Shown here one piece after another: positions 46,148 to 56,407 of a DNA stretch of 64,000 nt (position 1 is its first letter; each line of letters begins with the position of its first letter). Position numbers and translations under genes: made by a program. Location of the stretch: contig NC_134025.1 in assembly GCF_964204645.1 (NCBI RefSeq), positions 3,291,001 through 3,355,000 of the forward strand. The letters are read 5' to 3'. The stretch comes from Tubulanus polymorphus (Eukaryota; Nemertea; Palaeonemertea; Tubulaniformes; Tubulanidae). Under the pieces are notes generated by a model. That model saw only the letters and a program-made list of their open reading frames with translations. It ran no database searches and was not told the DNA's origin.

Positions 46148-46180
46148 ATCCAGTTCCACAGTTGTGAGTTAAGATTCACT
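46148..46180 (+). repeat. Truncated copy of the fold-back MITE end
   Basis: ATCCAGTTCCACAGTTGTGA continuing as GTTAAGA matches the left arm of the THADA-intron element at 11021-11045. No matching right arm was found nearby, though TTCCACAGTGAAATTATAAC at 46207 may be a remnant. Confidence 0.5.
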
Positions 46181-46450
46181 CAACATCTCATCATCAAGCG
46201 TATCATTTCCACAGTGAAATTATAACTCACATTTATGGCAATGGTTGCGCACGTAGGTCAAATCTTCTAAATTACGAAGTTTAAATCCTCTAAATTAAAT
46301 ATTACGTGAAATTTATTAATCCTTATTTGGTTAAATCCATAAATTACATGCAAATTCGAAGATGAATAAAAAGTTCCATTTTTCAATGTCCGTCGATTGA
46401 GGTTTCCTCATAGAATCCAAGAAGCAAAGACACGATACGAAGAGTTTTAA

Positions 46451-46577
46451 AGTCGTCTTAGTCCAAAAGAGTCTCGTGCAACTTCTGAATAATGTTCAAT
46501 GTGGAGAAAAACTTAGTCGTCTTAGTCCAAAAGAGTCTCGTGCAACTTCTGAATAATGTTCAATGTGGAGAAAAACT
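46451..46577 (+). repeat. Exact 64-bp tandem duplication
   Basis: The unit beginning AGTCGTCTTAGTCCAAAAGA and ending GTGGAGAAAAACTT occurs at 46451-46514 and again at 46515-46577 without a visible mismatch, the second copy lacking its last base. Identity implies a recent event (or an assembly duplication). Confidence 0.9.
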
Positions 46578-49559
46578 CGATTGAATTTCCCGCCACAAGT
46601 CACGTGATCTAAACCGCGACCCAATAGTGAGAGAGTTTGATCAATTGACACGAAAAGTTAAATGGGCGCTACGTTTTGAAAAGGTGAAAAGCGATCTACA
46701 ATACGTGGCCCATCAACCATTGAAACAGATTTCATTTCATTCAAACAGAGAAAGTTGTTTACGCGTGTAGTAGAACCACTTGCTTTCTCGTGTTTTTAGA
46801 AAACCACAAACCCGCACGGGACTCCACAACCCGTATAATCGGGTGCAGGAGCTCAATGTAAACATGATATATATTTTTTACACACCTGAATCTTGTTTTT
46901 ACAATTAGCCGGATCATTTATTTAACCGATAGGTCAACCACAACATGTGTTCGTACTCACTACGGTACACACTGTGGTCACTCCTTCAAATAATCATATT
47001 TATTTATTCAACTATCAAATATCGGGTCGGTGTTCTACAAGATTCAGATACACCTTGGATTTTGTTCGGCTCCGCATTGAGTTGGCTATGATTTTCTCTA
47101 GATGTTCTCAGAGCGGAGCGCTCGTCATTACGATGCAGGACATCCCCCATTCATCCATTGTGCTCCGCAGACCTATTATTTGGCTTCGATAACTTCCAAT
47201 AGCTGAAGAATATTGTTGAATAAATTTCGCTGTAGGCTTCCAAATTCCATAAATATGTTCGTTCTCTACATCTGTTGATCCGACGGAATTCAGGTGGGCA
47301 GCAACGGAAATCTTTGACCCAAGGCAAGAAATAACTAATCAAAAGTGTTGATCCAAATTGTCAGAGGGGCTGCTTCGGGATAAAATACTCAATAGAATGT
47401 AAAAAAAAAAGAACGCAGCGCTTACCCGGGGAAACCATATTTCCCTATATTGAGGAATGACTTGTATCACTGGTTTAATTTCACAAGTAACTGCCATTAA
47501 GGCACTTGGGATTATCAGTTTAGGTAAGGGCTTCGAGGTAAGCATTGCTACAGGTATAGGAACCTGTAATGGTCGGTCGACCATAGTAACTATCTTCACA
47601 GCTTGAGAGCAATATAACAAATGTAAACAATTTCATCAACTCGCAGAGCAGTTGTTTTGAGCTGATAAAAACAATCAAACAACCATCCCGTCCTCAGACT
47701 TGTTGACAAGCGTCTACTATGAATATATGTTATCCGGTGATATATCGCGGTTACTATCGTAATGGGAGTGATACTATAATCCGTTTGATTTAGAAATCCA
47801 CACCCACAGATTAACGGAGCCTCTAATCCCCTACGATTATCTATGACAGCCTTGTAACTATAGGACAGTCCTTCATTCAAACTGACTAGCGATTAAACTG
47901 CAATTAAAATCAACCGAGCGTTCATCTCATTATCAGAAAGATATCCATCCTCCTTTAGGATTCACAGGTGTAAATATTAACTCATTCCCTTCAATGATCA
48001 TTTCATACAATAATAATTTACCTGTAGAAGTAAAATGACGTAATTTCCATAGAACACAATAGTTGAGACGGATACGATCAATACGCGTTTACCCGCACCA
48101 GATTTAGGTTAACGTGAAATTGATGCCAATCAAATGTGGTTTAAGAAGCCGAAAAGCTAATCATTGAGTAGAATAGGACCAGACGACAATGGTCAGAATT
48201 GAAATATCGTAATTCTTTAGATCTTAAATAAGGATTATGAAATCTTGAAGTCAGTTAATTCCCACCAAAATACAGATAATCTACAACCATGATTGGAGTA
48301 GAGTAAAATATAACTTTAAGATTTTTCATTTTGGTGTGACTTTCAATCATTCTTCTCTAAGCAGTATCTACCTCGGTGCACTCGTCTTTTTAGACCTTCA
48401 CCTCTGCTAGTAAGTGTTGTAATGAAGCTGTTTTTTTTTCTCTGGTCACGATCTATGGCCCAGTCACAATGACCGATTCCAGGGTAGAAACCTTGGATTC
48501 AACAATGAAAATCCGAAATGGACCATATTTTCACCTGCCATTTATGGAAACCATATTTGTATTGAACGTATAGACTTAATAGGGGGTCATCTATTATGAA
48601 ACCAACGCACTTGACTTCCCCCTCAGCGCGAAGCGAGAGATAAAATCATAATTATGAATCTAGGCACACATTCCATCACATAACAACAATATCATAGAGC
48701 CCTATTGCATTGTAAACTATAACTAGCATATTACACATAAACATACTTATAATCTGTACGGTTTATGCATTCAAATCTATAGTGAATAAATTAAAACTAT
48801 CATTGTATTTAGACTAAGCGGCATACCGATGCAGCGGGACAATTGCACCAAACAGGAGGCAAAGATGCGATTAAATTCAAACAGCTACCGGAGTAGCCGG
48901 TTGCTTCCACCCTCAACAACCGATAATGCAACAAAAACTGTTCAGACTCATAATTTTATTCAATGGCGGCGACCGTGTCCACAATTGCCTATAGAATAGA
49001 ATGCATCTCTATTTATCCCGGGCATCTTCAGGAAAATAGGTCTTATTCATTTCAAATACGGCACTCCTTCTATTCAGTACCCGATAATTGATGGTGACAT
49101 TGGGCATGTTGCCAAAGTTCTCATTCGAATTCAGTCTTTGAAAAACTTCAACTACACGTATAAAGACGGAAGTCAAAAACTGGTTTCATCAAATAGAATT
49201 CAGCGACTCATTTTTTGCGTAATAGCAAAATTGAGGGTCAAGCATATCCTCGAATTTTTTGCAAAAGCTGAGAAAACAAATACACTTCGAAAACCATTTG
49301 CAACTGGTTAAGGCGGCTGTATAAGAGTCTTATTGGTTTATTTAAAAAGTTTAAGTAAACAAAGCGAAATGATAAAAGCGAAGAGAATTGATTAGTAATA
49401 GTTACTGTCACCAGATGGCAGCAACTTACTTATAGGTACTTAACGAACCCCGCAAAAACTATTTGAATTTGAATACCTTTAATACCCTTGATATTCTGAA
49501 AAACCCAACGGTCAAATTAGCTAAATTCATTAAGACCGGCTCAGATGTACATAGATCAC

Positions 49560-49740
49560 TCCAATAGTATATATAGTATTGTAAATAGTTGATGTATATA
49601 TATTTTGTTACGTTTTCATTCTCTAAATTTTAATCACTTCAGTGTTGTTTTGTAAATATTTGTATATACATGTGTAATAGTTTTCCTCCATATACCATGG
49701 AAATGGTTGGAGTGTAAATAAAATCGTAATCGTAATACTT
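49560..49740 (+). mobile_element. 3' end of a non-LTR retroelement or SINE
   Basis: The plus strand reads CCATATACCATGGAAATGGT, then TTGGAGTGTAAATAAAATCG and a short TAATCG repeat ending near 49738. An AATAAA-type signal followed by a simple-sequence tail is typical of LINE/SINE 3' ends. The left limit is a guess. It overlaps the last RAD51B exon in antisense. Confidence 0.4.
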
Positions 49741-52700
49741 GCCTTCTAATTGTAATCCAGTATTTCTAATCCGATACACAAATGATGTAAAAGGAGCCAC
49801 AGGCGACTTAGCAACTAATAACTGAAAAAAGAGAAGTGACATTCGAACATTGATATATTACCACTTATTTCTGATTTCCCCAAAAGACAAGTCGTAAAGA
49901 AACCAATCAATTCTTACTTGACGTCTTGGTCCATCTAAGTATTGGACAATAAGTCTAGTATTTATGCTATGGCTCCACGTATTTCCTAATGCAGCAGTGA
50001 CGTACCCGTTTTCAAATTCTAAGCTGCCTAAAAATATATTCAATCAATCACAGTCGATAATTATCAGATTTCAGATAAAACACGACTTTTCTCCGTGATT
50101 TAATTAACTATACCTAAAACGTTCTGTTTTTCATGTCCGTATCTAGTAGTTATCTGATTTGTAACAATCACCTACAATCATCGAAAAACCATGCGATTAT
50201 TTACATAGAAATTCGAAACTAGATAATTCCGTGGTCCAGACGCATTCCCTACAAATTTGCTAATCAAATCAATAGCTTTATATATGGGGAAGCGATAATT
50301 AGTATTATTAACTAGCTGATAAATCATCGCGCCGAATTCCAGAATATTGCTGTAAATGGGGGAAATTAGCAGAGCTCGATAAAAGAGTTCCCAAGCTGCC
50401 TGGTAACAGCCCTAGGGACAAATTCCGTCGACACTCGGATCAGCATCGCTGGTGACAAATCTGATGTAAAAGTTCACCGATGAACGCGGATTTGATAAAT
50501 ACTATATACATCATCAAATCGGCTACACGTGCTAGTAATAAACACTACAGCCTTGTCTAGAGCGCACTGAAAAGGAAGCAAGGCGCAATGCCATGAAAGG
50601 AGTGGGAGCTGATGATTTATTGTCTGGGAAAATATCTGAAGTACTGATATTCACGCTACGTAAATTCTTATTCGAGGTGACAAAATGCCTGCGGTACATC
50701 AAATATCAACTTACATACATATGTTGGAAAGGAAAACAATGAAATCAAAGACTATTTGAAATGATTTACGGATAGCCTGTTGGTCGTATACTATACATGA
50801 GCGCAGTAACCTCATTTTTTTCTCTCAATCGCTAAATGAGAGTGAAATTATTTCAGAGAAGAAAACTTCTTAATCTTGAAGCACCTGCGTGGAATTTTCT
50901 CGGGTTATTTTTAATACGAGTCGTTTCAGTTCACACGAATCCCCTGCGTAGAAAAACTGACCAGGCGTCCTTGGTCTCCAAGGCGAAAGCGTGAAAACCA
51001 GCAACCAAGGATAAATCATCGATCAGCATGCCGAAAACATACATCGCAGCATGTTACACAGCCAGAGTACAAACATCAGTCAGACCTGCCAACTGACCAC
51101 AGGAACAACTGTCCATTCCATCAATTCTACAGGTTGGCAGTCTGTACTGCTCCTTGAGAACAAATTCTTGACAAGATTCTCATGGAAACACTTTCACGGT
51201 TACATAGTGTTTAAAATAACAAAATCAGTGAATTTTGATAGTTCTTGATGCAGATAAATCAATCATTCACAGTCAGTGTTTATTGTACATACACGAGATC
51301 CACTAATTGACGATGCTATAAAATCTCAAGACACATGACAGTTATCAAAATATCTGAGATTAGAAACTTCAGTGCAAAGTTCATTACTGGTGGACTGAAA
51401 ATTCTATTTCGAAAATTTATTATTTTTTTCAGTATTTATAATAACATTATAATTTGCGTTGCTAAAATAATTCTAGCGTTCATCGGTTTAAACCGTTACT
51501 AAGGTTTAAACAACGCGGTCTAATAATAACTTATTCCCGAGACAAAAAATCTGATTCATCAATCAGTGAACAAGATGTTTTACTTTATTAATGAAACACT
51601 CGTAACTATACACAACAGAGATTTCCCATCAGCAACATTTTGCCAGAAAAGAGCTATCTCACCTTGCCATCATCACACCTGGAGCAAAGGTGATAAGCAT
51701 GGGAAAATACGGTTGCTGGACCAATCAGTTACGGCATGGAGGGAAATTTAAAATATATGTTTATAGTGGGCAACGAGCCAGCTGTCAGACATATAGAGCA
51801 TGAAGATTGTAGACACGTGGAGACTTGAGAGGCGCGGGTGGATTTGAAATTCATTTAGGCCTATATGTTTATCATCCTGATAGACGGGTATAATTTAAAC
51901 ACAAGAACTTCGTCCATTTCGTCATACACCGCTTCATCCATGTGAACCTATTTTCATTCATTACAGTTATTTCATTCAAATGCGTTCTTTCGGACTAAAG
52001 TTTATTTTTTTCATCTTCAATGAAAGTATGTAACCCTTTTCCATCATGGACTCAAAAGAGAAGAATAGTTCGTACACTCAAACGTGGAAAAAGAATAATT
52101 AGACCTCACTGTGCACAAATTTATGAGATTAAATGCAGAAGTTATGATTTTCAAAAATCAAAAAGGGACGCAACTTTTTGAACCCTCTCTCTCTAGTGAT
52201 CATCGTCACTGGACTCTTTCGTTTAGAGTCAGCGCTTCCGTGTACCTCAGCAGAAATCGTAAGCTTACAATTTCGTGATAAAAAACATCTGGGTTCCACT
52301 CTTATTGTGAGTCATCAGGAGGGAAATTTAAATGATAGAAATCAGCAGAGATTTACTCACTGGAATTCCGAATGATTCTGCGAAGTACTTCAGCAGTGCT
52401 GCCTGTTTAGCGAGTAAATTTGTGCGTTCAATCAGATTTTTGCTATCGCCAGAATGAAATTCCTTCCTGACTAGAGACGCGACTGAATCCAAAACTATCA
52501 ATTTAATTCCTCTTGAAATGATATACTCTTCTAAATTCTGTAACCTGAAGGAATATGAAAGAAATCTTGTTTTTTGAAAAAATTACTTTTCTCTCGCCGC
52601 AGCCAATGATATCGCGCAAGTCTTACCGTTTTAACAATGAAGAACAAGTTGATTCTACAACAACGTGAACGTTAGATACAAGTGACGTGATCTGTTCCTC

Positions 52701-53903
52701 AGATTTACAAATATCGTCGAATCTTGTTTTCAGAATTTCAACTAGCCTGGAAGAGGAGGGTGGAAAATATTAAACTTTGAACCAAGATCGAAGTAGAAAT
52801 TAGCCAGAGATTCAGTCTTCCTTACCTTTCTGCAGAGAAAGCCGATTCTGTATCGATATAAAGTACATTACCACCAAAACCTCCTTCGTTCAATGGTAAA
52901 GTAGCAACAGCGCTCAGCATAATACAAAACTGTGTTTTACCACAACCCGACGGCCCTGAAATCTGAAACAAAAATCAATTTCAGTCGGCACGGACTTTAA
53001 TCGTGGTCAGCTTCATCAGGAGTGGGATAAAACCATACCTCTGTAATAGTACCCAGAGGAAGTCCACCTTGTAGAATTGTATCTAGTTTATCCAGTGTTG
53101 TACGGAGGAATGACATTTTGTCTTTTCGTGATGTCATCATGGATAACGCCTGGAGAATCAATGCTAAATTAATAGACGACAAAAGTCACGGAAGAAGATG
53201 AACTGGAATATCCACAACTGAACTTACTGTAACAGGTTTTGGGGCACAAGATCTTGCTGCACATTTCATACATCTGTCAATCGTTTGTATACCGAGTCCA
53301 ACGGATTGTAAAAGTTCTAATCGAGATTTTGAGAGTAAATCCTAAAAATAAAAGATTAAAAACATTGTATGGCCTATACATGGTACAGTAAATCCCTACA
53401 TTCAGATCCAAAATGATTACAACAAAAACAGAATTTTAATCTAATACTTTCAACATTTTTGACAAATTTATCATAACAAACTAGTGCGTGAAATCCTTCA
53501 TGAATGATTCATTTAATTGCTGATTTGGATGAATTGTAACAGGAAATTTTTTATCTAGAAATATGTTGTATCTAAATGTCATCTAGTGTAAATAAGTAGT
53601 AGTGTATCATGTCCGGTGCGGTGTTCAAAACTCTCACGTTTTAATTGCGTCGGTCTGACTTCTTTTTATATATAGATTATCTAAACATAATGTTATACCT
53701 TAACTGTGCATTCAATGTGTAATCTAGCGGTGTAAACAGAAGAATCATGTCCAACGTTAAATTGTCATGTTCCACGGGATGATTGGGGAGAGTTTTTAAG
53801 AATACTGCAATAAAAGTACCTGGATAGTGTGGACATTATACTTCTGAAATCGACTACATATGTCAGAGTCAAACCCGAGTCTTTTAATCCTTTTTTGAGC
53901 CAT
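49639..53903 (-). CDS. RAD51B: DNA repair protein RAD51 homologue 2 (RAD51B)
   Basis: RAD51B is a nuclear RecA-fold ATPase of the BCDX2 paralogue complex in homologous recombination. Exons in transcript order: 53820-53903, 53228-53341, 53039-53149, 52826-52962, 52627-52746, 52361-52544, 50114-50171, 49918-50027, 49639-49821; 366 codons, all phases consistent (human about 350-384 aa). The N-terminus MAQKRIKRLGFDSDICSRF matches the vertebrate start. Walker A GPSGCGKT is at residues 106-113 and Walker B LIVLD at 205-209. The signatures VLYIDTESAFSAER, VTNQITT, ALGNTWSHSINTRLIVQYLD and AKSPVAPFTSFVY are specific to RAD51B rather than RAD51C/D or XRCC2/3. The last 32 or so codons overlap an antisense repeat and are not conserved. 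TTTATT at 49337-49342 is a possible poly(A) signal on this strand. The largest intron is 2.2 kb (50172-52360) and shows no gene. Confidence 0.96.
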
Positions 53904-54064
53904 GACAAAAATCTAAGTTGTGGCCCGGAGATATTCGGATTGATCGGCGCGCTTTCGATCGTCCGCAATGGGGATGACAGTATTAATAGGAGGGCTCGCT
54001 CACTGACACTGGAACCTGGTACGACGACTTCCTGGTTTCTCGGTAAATCTTAAGATCGTTCAAG
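53904..54064. promoter_or_regulatory. Shared bidirectional promoter RAD51B/HAAO
   Basis: Only 161 bases separate the two divergent start codons, so both 5' UTRs and core promoters must fit here unless non-coding exons lie elsewhere. The stretch is richer in G, C and CpG than surrounding DNA and lacks a TATA box, as is common for divergent promoters. Inferred from gene positions. Confidence 0.6.
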
Positions 54065-55807
54065 ATGACTACGAAACCCGTCTTTGTCACGATTCCAGAT
54101 TGGATTAAGGAGAACCAAAAGTTTTTCTTGCCTCCAGTATGTAATAAGATGCTGTAAGTTGCGAGTGACATTCGTTTTTTAATGCATAATTTACAATTTA
54201 ATCGGACTAACGGGTTTCTTATTTTTTTCGCAACGATCCACCAGATGTCGCCACGTTATGACCCGGAGTTTTGTAAACTGACTGTAGACTGTGATAGATA
54301 ACCTCCTTATACCATAGTCAGGAGTAATAAAGAATTATCTAATCTAATCTAATCTATCAGTTTAGTTAAATCGAGAACCCGTTATTAATTCAACTAGGCT
54401 AAAAACGTTACTGCTTTTCTCTCCAGGCACAGTGAGGGGCAGATAAAATCATTTTTCGTAGGAGGACCTAATCAGAGAAAAGATTATCATTTAGAAGAGG
54501 GCGAAGAAGTGTGTATTCCCATAAAAAAAGACTTAGCGAACTCCTCGATTCCTCCTTGCTTATTTATTTTAAAGACTTCTTGAATATTTCTTGTAGTTAT
54601 TTTACATGTTCAAAGGAGATATGTGTCTGAAAGTTGTGGAAAAAGGAGAACATAAAGACATTATAATTAAAGAGGGAGAAGTAAGTTACCCGATTGACTG
54701 GTTATTAATCTGTTAAACTGTCTTTATTTTTATAATTTTTGTTTCAGATATTTCTTTTACCCGGCTATATAATGCATTCTCCTCAACGACAAGCGGATAC
54801 TATTGGTTTAGTTATTGAACGTTTAAGAGCTAAAGATGAAACTGATGGTCTGCGATACTTTGTCGAAAAAAATGGAACCCCAACTTTTGATATCCTTTAC
54901 GAAAAGTGGTTTTACTGTGAAGACCTCGGTACACAACTTGCTCCAATTATTAAGGGGTAGTTCATCGATTCTGAAATTCATTAATTAGACACGAAAACAT
55001 TATCTTTTTTGTGATCCCATATTTTTGATGAAATTGTAGATTTTTTGCTTCTGAACAGTACAAAACAGGAAAACCTCTTCCAGGTATTAAATATTTCTAA
55101 TGGAAATCAATCTGTCCTTTTCATGTGTCCAGGTTTAATAACTCAATGATATTTTTCTAGGCACAATAAGTAATGATCCACCCGTAAAGGTTGACATTAA
55201 ACGCACTCTGAGAGCACCTTTCAATTTGAATCAATGGATCAAAGAAAATTGGGATTCGATACAAAAAGACGGCCATAAAAGTCTGTTTGGAGACAGTTAC
55301 CAGTTTTCAGTATGTAGTGAATGTCAAAACCACAATTTAAAAGATTTACCGTTCTATATAGAAAGGCGTTTTAATTTTCTCATGAAAAGGTTGATGCTTA
55401 TGGATGTGGAGAAAATACGGATGAAAATGAAAATGCTGAAATTTGGCTTTGGCAGTTGGTACGTAATGTTGAAATGTTTAAGTTTCTACGCCATAAAGGG
55501 AATATAACTGTTTGACATACGGCCATACGATTCACGTTTGATTATTATTCAGAATGGAGAATCATGCGTTACAACTGGTGGCGAAACGTACAATATGAAG
55601 AAAGATGACAGTTTATTGATACCCCGGGGTATGAGGTATGTTCAATATCACCACAGCAGTCTAATTATCGCAATTTTCAGTGTTCACGTATATACGCAAT
55701 ACTTTGTTCGTACTTTCAGCTATTCGGCAAAACGAGGTGAAGGCTCAGTGACTCTTATTTGTTTCCAAGATCCAACAAGGAAAGATGTCATGGCAAAATC
55801 CTGTTAG
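54065..55807 (+). CDS. HAAO: 3-hydroxyanthranilate 3,4-dioxygenase
   Basis: The enzyme is a cytosolic Fe(II) dioxygenase that opens 3-hydroxyanthranilate to the precursor of quinolinate in the kynurenine route to NAD. Exons: 54065-54153, 54427-54508, 54597-54680, 54748-54956, 55040-55083, 55161-55309, 55390-55458, 55553-55635, 55720-55807; 298 aa (human 286), all phases consistent. The N-terminal cupin keeps the iron ligands His51 ([10 protein letters not shown]), Glu57 and His95 (MHSPQR), and the substrate-binding Arg47, Arg99 and Glu109. [18 protein letters not shown] and YKTGKPLP match animal HAAO. The second, catalytically silent cupin ends in KDVMAKSC. There is no C-terminal rubredoxin-like Cys pair, as expected for animal enzymes. 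It looks fully functional. Intron 1 carries a retroelement tail. Confidence 0.97.
54240..54357 (+). mobile_element. SINE/LINE 3' end with TCTAA tail in HAAO intron 1
   Basis: CACCAGATGTCGCCACGTTA is followed about 80 bases on by ACCATAGTCAGGAGTAATAA and AGAATTA, then four TCTAA-type units ending near 54357. AATAAA plus a short tandem tail is typical of a retroposon end. ACCAGATGGC at 49411 in the region left of the RAD51B tail hints at a related element. The left edge is uncertain. Confidence 0.4.
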
Positions 55808-55979
55808 ATGCGTTAAAAGAGCTTCTAAGTCAGCAATACCTTAGATGCGTATATATATATATCTGGTGCTATCGGTAATGGGAAATACTGGGGTACATGT
55901 ATGTTCAATTCAACTTCTGAGATTTTAATCACTTCTGTTTGGTAAAATTAATACTTAAGCTGTTCTTCAACATAGTTGT

Positions 55980-55985
55980 AATAAA
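55980..55985 (+). promoter_or_regulatory. HAAO polyadenylation signal
   Basis: AATAAA 173 bases after the HAAO stop; a second AATAAA lies at 56031-56036. A (TA)n run at 55848-55862 is within the 3' UTR. Confidence 0.6.
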
Positions 55986-56177
55986 TTCCTGTCAATCTAA
56001 ATCTTAATTTACAAAATTATTTAATACTGAAATAAATGATAAGTTATATTCCAAATATTTCGTTACCGGTACTTCTTTCCACTTCTTTTGTTCTGTGACC
56101 AAAGAATTCGCCTGTTGCATCATTGAATCTTTTTACGAAGAACAAAAACTTACATGTGATTAATACAAAGATCGGGG

Positions 56178-56183
56178 TTTATT
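56178..56183 (-). promoter_or_regulatory. ANAPC1 polyadenylation signal
   Basis: TTTATT on the plus strand gives AATAAA on the minus strand, 225 bases beyond the ANAPC1 stop. Together with the HAAO signals it shows that the two convergent genes have separate, closely spaced 3' ends. Confidence 0.5.
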
Positions 56184-56407
56184 GCTCCATAACAGATGGA
56201 AATATTGATAAACATGTACCATATTTGTTAAGGTTTCAAGATTTCCAATCGAGAAAAACAAGTAAAAAATCTATATACAATAAATACACAACAAAAGCAC
56301 AGCTTTTAAATGCAGTTAATCATATCATTGGATCGACAATCTACTACGTGATCTTGAACATGATCATCTTGACTATCCATGAATCAGTGAGCTCGTCCAG
56401 GAGTCCT

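Larger units (their letters stand above)
30561..49336. other. Gene-poor region between ZFP36 and RAD51B
   Basis: About 19 kb of AT-rich DNA in which no gene was recognised on either strand. Open frames are short (up to 111 codons) and mostly chance-like. A few exon-like minus-strand frames (33.6-33.8, 44.6-44.8, 47.4-47.6 kb) are listed as findings, not as genes. Repeats seen are a hairpin with a T run (37463-37489), a fold-back fragment (46148) and a 64-bp tandem duplication (46451). The rest shows nothing I can name. Confidence 0.55.
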
